NCBI GenBank assembly: GCA_021799615.1
Contig: JAJZAC010000024.1
Span: 1 to 32,512 of the forward strand
DNA length: 32,512 bases
Origin: Actinomycetes bacterium
GTDB taxonomy: Bacteria; Actinomycetota; Acidimicrobiia; Acidimicrobiales; RAAP-2
Direction of reading: 5' to 3'
Below are positions 7,162-15,851 of this stretch, piece after piece. A program made the translations under genes and the position numbers. Below the pieces are notes generated by a model. The model saw only the letters and a list, made by a program, of their open reading frames with translations. It was not told where the DNA came from and ran no database searches. Position 1 is the stretch's first letter. Each line of letters begins with the position of its first letter.

Positions 7162-9561
7162 TCAGTCCTTCCGGCCGGGGAGGATGCGGTACGCGTCGTA
7201 GACGGCATCGAGGAGCCGGATCGACGACAGCACCGACTCCAGGTGGGTGGGGTCGGCCAGCTCGACGTCGAACCGCATCCGGCTGATCCGGTCGGTGTCG
7301 GTCTGGGTGTTGGCGCCGACGATGTTCAGGTGGTGCTCGGAGAGGACCTTCGTCACGTCGGCCAGCAGCCGGGAACGGTCGATCGCCACCACTTCGATGG
7401 TGGCGATGAACACGCCCGACGCCCGGTGGTCCCACTCCACCTCGATCAGGCGCTCGCGCGACCGGCTGGCCAGTGACGCCGCGTTGGCGCAGTCGGCACG
7501 GTGCACGGACACGCCCCGGCCCCGGGTGACGAAGCCGACGATCTCGTCCCCCGGCACCGGCGTGCAGCACCGGGACAGCCGGACCATCAGGTCGTCGAGC
7601 CCCTCGACGTACACGCCCACGGCCGACGCCCGGCCCGGCTTCGGGGCGAGGGACGGGGTCCGGGCCGTGACCGGCAGCTGGTCCTCGTAGGTGCCGCCAC
7701 GCAGCTCGCGCAGCAGGCGCTGGACGACGGCCCGGGCCGAGACCCGGTTCTCCCCGATGGCCGTGTGGAGGGCGTCCAGGTCGGCGTGGTTCATCGTCGT
7801 GGCCAGCTCGGCCAGGGTGCCGTCGGCGGTCAGCTTCTGCACCGGCAGGCCCTCCCGGCGGAGCTCCCGGGTCAGGTCGTCCCTGCCGACCTCCCGGGCG
7901 TCCTCCCGGCGCTCCCGCGAGAACCACTGGCGGATCTTCGAGCGGGCCCTCGACGACGCCACCATCTCCAGCCAGTCACGCGACGGTCCGGCGGTGGGCG
8001 CCTTCGACGTGAAGATCTCGACGGTCTCCGCCGAATGGAGGCGGGTGTCGAGGGGCACCAGGCGACCGTTCACCTTGGCCCCGATGCACCGGTGGCCCAC
8101 CTCGGTGTGGATGGCGTAGGCGAAGTCGACGGGCGTCGAGTCGGCCGGGAGGGCGATCACCTTGCCCTTCGGGGTGAACACGTACACCTCGTCGTGCTCC
8201 AGGTCGAGCTTCAGCGCCTCGAGGAACTCGATGGGGTCGGTCGTCTCGTTCTGGAAGTCGACGATCCGCTGCATCCACTCGAGCTCGGCCGTGGTCGACG
8301 ACGTCCCCCGACCGCCCCGGGCCCGGGCCAGCTCCCCCAGCTCGCTCTCGGCCTGCTCGATCTCGCGCCCCCGGGGCGGTCCCCCGCGCAGCCGGCGCAT
8401 GCGCCGGCGTGCCGGAGCCTGCGCGGCGGTGTCGCTGCGGGCGCCGTTCTCCTTGTAGTCCCAGTGGGCGGCGATGCCGTACTCGGCTCGACGGTGCATC
8501 TCACGGGTGCGCACCTGCACCTCGATGGGCTTGCCGTCCAGCCCGATCACGGTGGTGTGGAGCGACTGGTACAGGTTGAACTTGGGCGAGTTGATGTAGT
8601 CCTTGAAGCGGCCCTGCACCGGTGGCCAGATGGCGTGGATCGAGCCGAGGGCCGCCCAGCAGTCCCGCTCGGCCTCGACGATGACCCGGATGCCGACCAG
8701 GTCGTAGAGGTCGTCGAACTCCTTGCCCCGCACCACCATCTTCTCGTAGATGCTCCACAGGTGCTTGGGTCGGCCGGTCACCTCGGCGGCGATACCGGAC
8801 GATCCCAGCCGCTCCCGCACGGCCACCAGCACCCGTGCCAGGTACTCGTCGCGCAGGGGAGCCCGCGACGCCACCATCTGCTCGATCTCCGCGTACCGCT
8901 TGGGGTGCAGGGTGGCGAACGAGAGGTCCTCGAGCTGCCAACGGATCTCCTGGATCCCCAGCCGGTGGGCCAGCGGCGCGTAGATGTCCATCGTCTCCTC
9001 GGCGATGCGGCGCTGCTTCCACTCGGGCATGACCGACAGGGTCCGCATGTTGTGGAGCCGGTCGGCAAGCTTGATGATCAGCACCCGCCAGTCGGCCGCC
9101 ATCGCCACCAGCATCTTGCGGACGGTCGCGGCCTGCTGGGCCTCCTTCGAGTCGAACTGGAGCCGGTCGAGCTTGGTGACGCCGTCCACGATGAGGGCGA
9201 CGGCCGGGCCGAACTCCCGCTCGATCCACTCCGTGGTGATGCCCGTGTCCTCCACCGCGTCGTGCAACAGGGCGGCCACCACCGTCTGGGTGTCGAGCCC
9301 CAGCTCGGCCACGACGTGGGCCACGGCCACCGGATGGGTCACGTACGCCTCGCCCGACCGGCGACGCTGGCCGGCGTGGGCCTCGGCCGCCACCTTGGCC
9401 GCCCGCTCGATCACCGCGGTGTCCTCGCCCGGGTGCCGGCGGGTGAACGCCTGGAGGACCGGCGTCAACAGCGCTGCCAGCTCTTCGGCGGGCAGGGCGC
9501 CGCCCGTGGAGCTCCCCTGCTGTCCCTGGCTCCCCGCCGGGGCTGGTGCGGCCAGTGCCAT
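7162..9561 (-). CDS. rel: Bifunctional (p)ppGpp synthetase/hydrolase Rel
   Basis: The 799-residue long RSH enzyme makes and degrades the stringent-response alarmone. The HD hydrolase domain keeps H76 and H100-D101 (LLHDAVEDT), so hydrolysis is predicted active. The synthetase domain has GRPKHLWSIYEKM and RFKD at 318-321, the RxKD form typical of bifunctional Rel rather than the ExDD form of RelA, then YQSLHTTV. A TGS domain (YVFTPKGKVIALP), a conserved-cysteine region (CCTPVPGDEIVG) and a C-terminal ACT/RRM domain follow. An Arg/Gly-rich insert of about 40 residues lies between the synthetase and TGS domains. I chose the ATG at 9561; a GTG lies one codon upstream. The longer frame to 10005 would run into secF. 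The start is preceded by TACGTT, consistent with a leaderless transcript. Confidence 0.95.
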   Translation of the reverse strand: MALAAPAPAGSQGQQGSSTGGALPAEELAALLTPVLQAFTRRHPGEDTAVIERAAKVAAEAHAGQRRRSGEAYVTHPVAVAHVVAELGLDTQTVVAALLHDAVEDTGITTEWIEREFGPAVALIVDGVTKLDRLQFDSKEAQQAATVRKMLVAMAADWRVLIIKLADRLHNMRTLSVMPEWKQRRIAEETMDIYAPLAHRLGIQEIRWQLEDLSFATLHPKRYAEIEQMVASRAPLRDEYLARVLVAVRERLGSSGIAAEVTGRPKHLWSIYEKMVVRGKEFDDLYDLVGIRVIVEAERDCWAALGSIHAIWPPVQGRFKDYINSPKFNLYQSLHTTVIGLDGKPIEVQVRTREMHRRAEYGIAAHWDYKENGARSDTAAQAPARRRMRRLRGGPPRGREIEQAESELGELARARGGRGTSSTTAELEWMQRIVDFQNETTDPIEFLEALKLDLEHDEVYVFTPKGKVIALPADSTPVDFAYAIHTEVGHRCIGAKVNGRLVPLDTRLHSAETVEIFTSKAPTAGPSRDWLEMVASSRARSKIRQWFSRERREDAREVGRDDLTRELRREGLPVQKLTADGTLAELATTMNHADLDALHTAIGENRVSARAVVQRLLRELRGGTYEDQLPVTARTPSLAPKPGRASAVGVYVEGLDDLMVRLSRCCTPVPGDEIVGFVTRGRGVSVHRADCANAASLASRSRERLIEVEWDHRASGVFIATIEVVAIDRSRLLADVTKVLSEHHLNIVGANTQTDTDRISRMRFDVELADPTHLESVLSSIRLLDAVYDAYRILPGRKD

Positions 9562-9567
9562 CACTAC

Positions 9568-9573
9568 AACGTA
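9568..9573 (-). promoter_or_regulatory. rel: Candidate -10 element for leaderless rel mRNA
   Basis: On the minus strand TACGTT ends 6 bases before the rel ATG. This TANNNT placement would put transcription start on the start codon itself. No clear -35 or Shine-Dalgarno sequence is seen. Confidence 0.35.
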
Positions 9574-9618
9574 CCCGCCGGCAGGCGCCGACCGGTGCGC
9601 TGTGCGGGCCGGGGCCGG

Positions 9619-9678
9619 CGGGGAACGTGCCCCGGTACGCCGCGGCCGGGCCGTGATCGGGCCGGCTCGCCGGCGATC
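9619..9678. terminator. GC-rich inverted repeats in the secF-rel gap, possible weak terminator
   Basis: The 115-base gap holds CGGGG-AACGTG-CCCCG at 9619-9634. A second imperfect repeat at 9655-9678 has outer arms GATCG and CGATC and overlaps the secF stop. Neither is followed by a T-run, so an intrinsic terminator of the classical kind is not shown. Such hairpins also arise by chance at this GC content. Confidence 0.25.
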
Positions 9679-11137
9679 AGCGCTTGCGGCCCTTGCCGCC
9701 CTTGGACTTGGGCTTGGACGAGGACGAGCCCTTGCGGGGGCGGGGTGCCGGCCGGTTGGCGGTGCCGGGGCGGGATCCCCCGCCGGTACGGGCCGGCCCG
9801 GTGGACACGGCGGTGGCGGTGCCCCCACCCGACGCCTTGGCCGCCCCCGGGCGGATGGTGCCGCCCGGCGCGGCCGACGATGCCACCGAGCGGGCCCCGC
9901 CCTTCGCCGCGCCGGCCATGGCCGCGGCCGCCGCCGGGGTGATGAGGCCCAGCTTGTCGCCCCGGGTCTCGAGCCGCTGACGGATCGTCGAGTAGCGCGG
10001 CTCACGCTCCTTCATCATGGCCAGCAGCGGCGAGGCGATGAAGATCGACGAGTAGGCACCGCTGGTGAGACCGATCACCAGAGCCAGGCCGAAGTTCTCG
10101 AGCGTGGTCGCCCCCAGGATGAACGACCCGACCACCAGCACGGAGAGGACGGGGATGACGGCCACCAGCGAGGTGTTGATCGACCGGGCCAGGGTCTGGT
10201 TCATCGACAGGTTGACCACGTCCGAGTAGGTGATGCGGCCCGAGGCGCCCAGTCCCTTGGTGTTCTCCCCGATGCGGTCGAACACCACCACCGTGTCGTA
10301 GAGGGAGTAGCCGAGCACGGTGAGCACGGCGATCACCGTGTCCGGGGTCACCTGGAACCCGGCGAGCGAGTAGACGCCGACGGTGACGAGGATGTCGTGG
10401 ATCACCGCCACCAGTGCGGCGATGGCCATCTTGAATTCGAACCGGACCGAGATGTACAGCACCACGGCGATGAAGAAGACGATCAGGGCCTCGACGGCCT
10501 TCGAGGTCACCTGGCCGCCCCAGGTCGGGCCCACGTCGCTGAACGAGATCCTCGACCCGGCCTCCGCCACCGGGATGCCGGCCGCCCTGGCCAGGGCGTC
10601 GTTCACCTGTTGCTCGACCGCCGCGCGCTTCGCCTGGGACAGACTGTTCAGGTCGGCCTGGACGTCGATCTGGCGCACGTGGGTCAGCTGGTTGGTCAGC
10701 TGGACCACCGTCGGCTGGGCGATGCCCGCCGACTTCACCGCCGCCGTGGCCTGGGCGACCGTCATGGTCTGGCTGGTGACCGTCCACGACTGCCCGCCCT
10801 TGAAGTCGATACCCAGGTTCAGCCCGCGGATGCCGAGCGACAGGATGCCGGCCACGATCACGACGGCGGAGATGGTGAACCACCACCGGCGGTTGGCGAT
10901 GAAGTCGAACGAGGTCTGCCCCCGGTAGAGGCGCACCAGCGCTCCCGGCCCCTGGCGAGGGGTCCGGCCGCCGCCCGACGCCCGCTCCCCGGAGCCGGCG
11001 TCCTCGGACCCGGCAACCGCCGCCCCCGCGTCCACGCCTGCCTCGTCCACCTCGGCGGCCGGTTCCCCGGTGCGCTCGGTGTCCACGTCCTCGGTGTCCA
11101 CGTCCTCGGTGTCGTCCCGGGTGCGGTCGTCGCTCAT
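9677..11137 (-). CDS. secF: Protein translocase subunit SecF
   Basis: The 486-residue inner-membrane subunit works with SecD to pull exported proteins forward using the proton motive force. The core carries the first membrane segment (WWFTISAVVIVAGIL), the family signature LGIDFKGGQSW, a periplasmic domain, and five further membrane segments including GVYSLAGFQVTPDTVIAVLTVLGYSLYDTVVVFDR, read in pieces. It is longer than the usual 300-400 residues: about 75 acidic residues precede the core and about 100 basic, Gly/Ser/Lys-rich residues follow it. The ATG at 11137 overlaps the secD stop in ATGA. The N-terminal extension contains a 15-base tandem repeat encoding EDVDT. Confidence 0.96.
   Translation of the reverse strand: MSDDRTRDDTEDVDTEDVDTERTGEPAAEVDEAGVDAGAAVAGSEDAGSGERASGGGRTPRQGPGALVRLYRGQTSFDFIANRRWWFTISAVVIVAGILSLGIRGLNLGIDFKGGQSWTVTSQTMTVAQATAAVKSAGIAQPTVVQLTNQLTHVRQIDVQADLNSLSQAKRAAVEQQVNDALARAAGIPVAEAGSRISFSDVGPTWGGQVTSKAVEALIVFFIAVVLYISVRFEFKMAIAALVAVIHDILVTVGVYSLAGFQVTPDTVIAVLTVLGYSLYDTVVVFDRIGENTKGLGASGRITYSDVVNLSMNQTLARSINTSLVAVIPVLSVLVVGSFILGATTLENFGLALVIGLTSGAYSSIFIASPLLAMMKEREPRYSTIRQRLETRGDKLGLITPAAAAAMAGAAKGGARSVASSAAPGGTIRPGAAKASGGGTATAVSTGPARTGGGSRPGTANRPAPRPRKGSSSSKPKSKGGKGRKR
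11078..11107. repeat. 15-base tandem repeat in secF 5' region
   Basis: Two perfect copies of a 15-base unit lie at 11078-11092 and 11093-11107, with a partial third copy after them. They are in frame and encode the acidic TEDVD repeat, so copy-number change would alter extension length without breaking the gene. Confidence 0.85.
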
Positions 11138-12651
11138 CGTGCCCCCTCGGCTTCGAGTCCCAGGCCACGGGCCACGCCGAGGCGCCGCGCCTCGGTGGCC
11201 CCGCCATGACGCCCGAGGAGGACGACGAACGGCCGGGTGAAGAAGTACGTCACCGCCACGTCGAGCAGGGTCGAGATCCCGAGGAACAGGGCGAAGCCCC
11301 GCACCGGACCGATGGAGATGAAGTACAGGATGGCGGCGCCCAGGAACGAGACGGCATCCGCCGCCAGCACGGTGCGGAAGGCGCTGGCGAAACCGCGGTC
11401 GACGCTGGTCCGCACGGTCCGCCCGGAACGGGTCTCGTCCTTCAGTCGCTCGAAGTAGACGATGTAGGAGTCGACCGTGATGCCGATCGACACGATGATG
11501 CCGATGATGCCGGCCAGGTCGAGGGTGGTGCCGCTGGTCTGGCCGAGCAGGGCGATGATCGACCACAGCAGGGCACCGGTGAGGGCCAGCCCCGAGATGA
11601 CCACGGCGCCGAGGAGCCGGTAGTACAGCAGCATGTAGAGCATCACGACCAGGAGCCCGGCGATGCCGGCGACCAGCCCGGCCTGCAGGGAGGCCTTGCC
11701 CAGTGTGGGCGACACGGTCTGCACGGTGATCCGCTGCAGTGCCACCGGCAGGGCGCCGTAGGTGAGCTGGTTGGCCAATTGCTGGGCCTGCGCCTGGGTG
11801 AACCCGCCGCTGATCAGGACGGTCCCGCCGAAGGAGCTGAAGGAGGCGCTATTGGGCAGGGTGAGGGGCATCGAGATGATCTGGGCGTCGAGATCGAAGG
11901 CGACGTAGGCGTGGAACTGCTGTTGGGCCAGCGTGTCCCACTTGGTGGCGCCGGCCCCGGTCAGGTTCAACTGCACGCCCCAGGTGTTGTTGGCAGAATT
12001 GAATTGTGCCGATGCCGAGTGGACGTCGGTCCCCGACAGCTGTGCCGGCCCGAGGAGGACCCGGCCGGTCAGACCCGAACCCGTGGAGCCGGGCAGCAGC
12101 ACGGTGTTCTGGGCCCGGTCGGCGCCCGACGCGGTCGACGCGTAGGTGGCCAGGGCGCTGTCGGCGGGGACGTTGCCGGTGGGGAGGCCCGAGGTGGTGT
12201 TGACCGCCAGGGCCGTCGACGTGAGCTGGGTGCCGGTCGAGCAAGCCGGGTACGGGGCAGGCTGCAGGGTACCGCCCTTGGCCGCCTTGGCCGCCGGGGC
12301 GAAGCACAGTGCCGGCCGGATGAACAGCTGGGCCGTGTTGCCCAGACCGTTCAGGATCTTCTGGGGGTTCTTCTCGCCCGGGATCGACACCGAGATCTCG
12401 TTGCCGCCCTGGGTGGCCACCGTGGCACCGCTGGCGCCGTTGCCGGTGACCCGGTCGTTCAGGATCTGGGCGGCGGTGGCCAGATCGGTGCTCGACACCG
12501 GCTTCACCGTCTTGTAGACGACGGACAGGCCGCCGTCGAGGTCCAGGCCGAGCTTGGGCGACCATCCGGCCGCCAACGTCGCGCCCAGCCACACGGCGCC
12601 GATCACCACCATCGTGAGCAGGCTGGCCCACAGCCGCCGCTTGTTCTTCAC
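11134..12651 (-). CDS. secD: Protein translocase subunit SecD
   Basis: The 505-residue membrane protein is the partner of SecF in the SecDF-YajC complex. An N-terminal membrane segment (ASLLTMVVIGAVWLGATL) is followed by the signature LGLDLDGGLSVVY and a large extracytoplasmic region including the P1-type segment (ISMPLTLPNSASFSSFGG). Five membrane segments follow (for example LVAGIAGLLVVMLYMLLYY). Two GTG codons compete. The one at 12651 has GGGGGAG about 5 bases upstream, whereas the one at 12657 sits directly against that sequence, so I chose 12651. It lies 24 bases after yajC and overlaps secF by four bases. The mature region is rich in Ala, Thr and Ser. Confidence 0.96.
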   Translation of the reverse strand: MKNKRRLWASLLTMVVIGAVWLGATLAAGWSPKLGLDLDGGLSVVYKTVKPVSSTDLATAAQILNDRVTGNGASGATVATQGGNEISVSIPGEKNPQKILNGLGNTAQLFIRPALCFAPAAKAAKGGTLQPAPYPACSTGTQLTSTALAVNTTSGLPTGNVPADSALATYASTASGADRAQNTVLLPGSTGSGLTGRVLLGPAQLSGTDVHSASAQFNSANNTWGVQLNLTGAGATKWDTLAQQQFHAYVAFDLDAQIISMPLTLPNSASFSSFGGTVLISGGFTQAQAQQLANQLTYGALPVALQRITVQTVSPTLGKASLQAGLVAGIAGLLVVMLYMLLYYRLLGAVVISGLALTGALLWSIIALLGQTSGTTLDLAGIIGIIVSIGITVDSYIVYFERLKDETRSGRTVRTSVDRGFASAFRTVLAADAVSFLGAAILYFISIGPVRGFALFLGISTLLDVAVTYFFTRPFVVLLGRHGGATEARRLGVARGLGLEAEGAR

Positions 12652-12675
12652 CGACACTCCCCCATGGCTGCGTCC

Positions 12676-13167
12676 CTACGTCCCCGTCGACCCGCTGTCG
12701 TCGTGGCTGTTCTCGTCCCCGCTGTCCCCGCCGCCGCCACCATCCCCACCTTCCTCGTCCCCGCCTTCCTCGTCCCCGCCGTCCTGGCCGTGATCCGTGG
12801 CGCCATCGCCCTCGCCGGCCGCCGCGCCGTCCTCCTCGGCGAACTGCGGCTCGGCTTCCTCTATGCGCCGCACGATGTACTGGCGGAGCACGGTGAACGA
12901 CGCTCCCACACTCGTCTCGACGGTGATGCGGTCGCCCTGCTCGTCGATGACCCGTCCGACGATGCCGCCGGCCGTCAGGACCTCGTCACCCACCGCGAAG
13001 TTCCGTTGCTGTTCCCGCTGACGCTTGGCCCGCTGGCTCTGGGGCCGCAGGAACAGGAAGTACGCCGCGGCGAACAGGGCGATGATGATGAGGAACGAGT
13101 ACGAGCTCGAGGACGACGTCTTGGACGTCGCGGCGAAGGCCCCCAGGGCAGCGGGTGCGAGGGTCAC
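12676..13167 (-). CDS. yajC: Preprotein translocase subunit YajC with long acidic tail
   Basis: The 163-residue protein has one membrane segment at about 23-42 (SFLIIIALFAAAYFLFL), the family motif RPQSQRAKR, and the conserved FAVGDEVLTAGGIVGRV domain. YajC is an accessory of SecDF. YajC proteins are usually 90-120 residues; here about 55 extra residues rich in Asp, Glu and Gly (DEEGGDEEGGD) extend the C-terminus. Position directly before secD fits the family order. The GTG at 13167 is the only start that keeps the region before the membrane segment intact. The tail is partly encoded by a 15-base tandem repeat. Confidence 0.93.
   Translation of the reverse strand: MTLAPAALGAFAATSKTSSSSSYSFLIIIALFAAAYFLFLRPQSQRAKRQREQQRNFAVGDEVLTAGGIVGRVIDEQGDRITVETSVGASFTVLRQYIVRRIEEAEPQFAEEDGAAAGEGDGATDHGQDGGDEEGGDEEGGDGGGGGDSGDENSHDDSGSTGT
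12751..12780. repeat. 15-base tandem repeat in yajC tail
   Basis: Two perfect copies of a 15-base unit lie at 12751-12765 and 12766-12780 and encode the repeated GGDEE segment of the acidic tail. The frame is kept. Confidence 0.85.
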
Positions 13168-13243
13168 GGGCGAGCAACGGGCATACGGGTGGTCACAGCG
13201 GCAAGACTGTAGCCGACGCGCCCTTCCCCGCCGGGACAGTGCG

Positions 13244-14365
13244 TCATCGCGCCCATGCGGCGGCTACGTCGGTCCGCAATGCGCCCAGGCGCCCGCCGGT
13301 GATCGCCTCCCGGGCCTGCGACACCAGTGCCAGGACGAAGGCCAGGTTGTGGAGGGAGAGGAGCCGCCAGGCCGTCGGCTCGCCCACCAGCAGCAGGTGG
13401 CGCAGGTACCCCCTCGACCACCGCCGGCAGGTGGGGCACCGGCACCCCTCCTCGAGGGGCCGGTCGTCGCGGGCATAGGAGGCGTTCCGGAGCGACAGCC
13501 GGCCCGCTGACGTCCACACCTGCCCGTGGCGGGCGCCGCGGGTGGGGGCGACGCAGTCGAACATGTCCACGCCGCGGGCCACCGCCTCGACCAGCCCGAC
13601 CGGGTCCCCCACCCCCATCAGGTAACGCGGGAGCTCCGGTGGCAGCAGCGGTACGGTCACCTCGAGGGTGGCCAGGAGCTCCTCCCGGGGCTCCCCCACC
13701 GACAGCCCCCCCACCGCGTAGCCGTCGAACCCCAGCTCGACCGTGCGGGCCGCGCTCTCGGCCCGCAGTACCGGATCGATCCCCCCCTGGACGATGCCGA
13801 AGAGGGCCTGGTGGGGCGGGCGGGTCTCGATCCGCCGGTGGTGGTCCCGGGCCCGGGCCGCCCACGCCGCCGTCCGCTCCACCGCGGTGCGCAACGCCTC
13901 GGGCGGTGCCGGCAGGCTGGCGCACACGTCGAGCACCATCTGGATGTCGGCCCCGATGCGTCCCTGGACCTCGACGGCGCGTTCGGGCGTGAGACGCACC
14001 GCGCTCCCGTCGTAGACGGAGGTGAAGGTCACGCCGTCGTCGTCCACCGCCGGCGACAGGGAGTGGACCTGGAACCCACCGGAGTCGGTCAGGGTGTGGC
14101 CCCGCCACCCGGAGAACCGGCCCAGGCCGCCGAGGGCGGCCACCACCTCGTCGCCGGGCCGCAGCATCAGGTGGTAGGTGTTGGCCAGCACCACCTCGGC
14201 ACCGAGCGCCTCCAGGTCGGCGGCGTCCAGGGCCTTCACCGCGCCGCGGGTGCCGACGGGCATGAAGCACGGCGTGGCGAACGATCCCCGGGCCGTGGTC
14301 ACCGTCCCCGCCCTGGCCGCGCCGTCGGTGGCGTGCACGGCGAGCGGCGTGACCGAGGCCGTCAC
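13244..14365 (-). CDS. tgt: tRNA-guanine transglycosylase (Tgt)
   Basis: The 373-residue enzyme swaps guanine at wobble position 34 for preQ1 in tRNAs with GUN anticodons, a step of queuosine synthesis. Visible signatures are the base-exchange Asp segment TLTDSGGFQVHSLS, the substrate loop GFDGYAVGGLSVGE, the nucleophile Asp in GVDMFDCVAPTR, and the zinc site CRCPTC followed by a distant His (SLHNL). Length is standard. The GTG at 14365 overlaps the queA stop in GTGA, so the two pathway genes are probably coupled. Bacterial Tgt is normally a homodimer. After its stop there are 76 bases before yajC with no strong terminator. Confidence 0.95.
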   Translation of the reverse strand: MTASVTPLAVHATDGAARAGTVTTARGSFATPCFMPVGTRGAVKALDAADLEALGAEVVLANTYHLMLRPGDEVVAALGGLGRFSGWRGHTLTDSGGFQVHSLSPAVDDDGVTFTSVYDGSAVRLTPERAVEVQGRIGADIQMVLDVCASLPAPPEALRTAVERTAAWAARARDHHRRIETRPPHQALFGIVQGGIDPVLRAESAARTVELGFDGYAVGGLSVGEPREELLATLEVTVPLLPPELPRYLMGVGDPVGLVEAVARGVDMFDCVAPTRGARHGQVWTSAGRLSLRNASYARDDRPLEEGCRCPTCRRWSRGYLRHLLLVGEPTAWRLLSLHNLAFVLALVSQAREAITGGRLGALRTDVAAAWAR

Positions 14366-15570
14366 CGGTCCGGTCTCCTCGGCCCGGGCGGCGGGGGCCT
14401 GCGATCTCCCCTGACGGACGGCCCGATGCCCCGCCCCGCCCCCCGCTCCAGGAACATGGCGTCCCCGAAGGACAGGAACCGGTAGCCCCCGGCCAGCGCC
14501 TCCGCATACCGGTCCCGCCAGGCGGGGCCGTAGAACGCCTCCACCAGCACCAGCAGCGAGCTGCGGGGCAGGTGGAAGTTGGTCAGGAGGGCGCCCACCA
14601 CCTGGAGCTCGAAGCCGGGCCTGATGAAGAGGTCGGTCCGCCCCTCCAGCTCACCGGTCGCCGCTGCCGACTCCAGAGCCCGCACCACGGTGGTGCCGAC
14701 CGCCACCACCCGGCCGGCCGCCCGGCACGCCTCCCACGTGGCGGCTGGTACCCGGTAGCGCTCGGAGTGCATGACGTGCGCCTCCACCGTCGGCGCCGCC
14801 AGCGGCCGGAAGGTGTCGAGCCCGATCACCAGGTCCACGGTGGCCACGCCGGCCCCCGCCGCGCGGCAGGCGGCGAGCACTTCGGGCGTGAGGTGCAGCC
14901 CGGCCGTCGGGGCCGCGGCGGAGCGCTGCCCTGGTGGACGGGCGGCGGCGAACACCGTCTGGTACCGGTCGGGCCGATCGAGCCGGACGTGGATGTAGGG
15001 GGGCAGCGGCACCTCCCCGGCCCGCTCGACGATCGACGGGTCGGCCAGGTGGACGATACGGCGCCCGTCGGGGTCACCACCTCCTGCCGGTGTCCCGTCA
15101 GGCCAGCCCTCCACGACCACGGACGTGGCGTTCCCGGTGGCGCCCGGCTCGAACAGGGCCGTGCCCGGTGGCAGGCGGCGCCCCGGCCGGACCAGCGCTT
15201 CCCACCGGCCCGGTTCCCCGCCGGGAGCCGGCTCGAGCAACAGCACCTCGGCGTGGCCGCCGGTCGCCTTGACCAGGTGCAGCCGGCCGGCCAGTACCCG
15301 GGTGTCGTTCACCACCAGGAGATCCCCTGGCCGGAGCAACCCGGGCAGGTCGGAGATGTGCAGGTGGGTCGACGACGCTCCCCGGTCCGCCCCGGACGGC
15401 GGCGCCACCAGGAGCCTGGCCGCGCTCCTGGGCTCCACCGGCTCCTGGGCGATGGCCGCCTCGGGCAGGTCGTAGTCGTACACGTCGACCGGCGTGCCCT
15501 CCATCGCCATTTCGGTGCCGGCCGATGGACCGGCGTCCCCGGACGTGGCAGCGGGCGGAGCGCACGACAT
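14362..15570 (-). CDS. queA: S-adenosylmethionine:tRNA ribosyltransferase-isomerase (QueA)
   Basis: The 402-residue enzyme transfers the ribosyl part of SAM to preQ1 in tRNA, giving epoxyqueuosine. Family segments are VYDYDLPEAAIAQEP, RPGDLLVVNDTRVLAGRL, the region after VPLPPYIH, AAPTAGLHLTPEVL, and the late TNFHLPRSSLLVLVEAF. The ATG at 15570 has GGAGAGG about 10 bases upstream; a later ATG near DVYDYDLPE lacks such a site, so the N-terminus may carry about 20 extra residues. A C-terminal Arg/Pro-rich tail of about 25 residues is unusual. It is followed directly by tgt and faces a divergent lipoprotein gene. Confidence 0.95.
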   Translation of the reverse strand: MSCAPPAATSGDAGPSAGTEMAMEGTPVDVYDYDLPEAAIAQEPVEPRSAARLLVAPPSGADRGASSTHLHISDLPGLLRPGDLLVVNDTRVLAGRLHLVKATGGHAEVLLLEPAPGGEPGRWEALVRPGRRLPPGTALFEPGATGNATSVVVEGWPDGTPAGGGDPDGRRIVHLADPSIVERAGEVPLPPYIHVRLDRPDRYQTVFAAARPPGQRSAAAPTAGLHLTPEVLAACRAAGAGVATVDLVIGLDTFRPLAAPTVEAHVMHSERYRVPAATWEACRAAGRVVAVGTTVVRALESAAATGELEGRTDLFIRPGFELQVVGALLTNFHLPRSSLLVLVEAFYGPAWRDRYAEALAGGYRFLSFGDAMFLERGAGRGIGPSVRGDRRPPPPGPRRPDR

Positions 15571-15851
15571 CTATCTCGACCTCTCCATGACGGGAGCCAT
15601 GATGGCCGACCGGGCGGAGCACCGTCGCCGCGCCGGTCCGTGACCCCGGGTAGCGGCCATCGATGTCCCGCCACCGGGCGGGCGGGGGGCGCCATCACCG
15701 GTGGTGACCGATCCCGGCGTCACGCAGCCGCACGGCGCTACCATCAGGGGTCCGGACGTCTGCACCTTCGGCCGGCCCCGACCTGAGAGGCAGGGATGAT
15801 GCGGGCGTTCCGATCCGGCGTGCGGAAGCAGCACGGCGCTTCGATCGGCGG
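15571..15851. other. Intergenic region between queA and the lipoprotein gene
   Basis: This is the longest gap in the window. It holds the queA ribosome-binding site next to 15570, a 5-bp inverted repeat TCACC-GGT-GGTGA at 15695-15707, and a weak plus-strand -10-like TACCAT at 15739-15744. A good ribosome-binding site (GAGAGG) lies before an ATG at 15796. That ATG opens a short frame (15796-15882) that probably supplies the true N-terminus of the lipoprotein. I see no RNA gene here. Confidence 0.5.

Noticed and set aside
11206-13212. 668-codon plus-strand frame opposite secD and yajC
   Set aside because: It is the mirror of clear Sec genes; the composition is low-complexity and no start signal is seen.
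15571-15795. preQ1 riboswitch upstream of queA
   Set aside because: The short leader shows no A-rich pseudoknot tail or the characteristic small stem-loop. QueA/Tgt act after preQ1 synthesis and are less often controlled by this switch.
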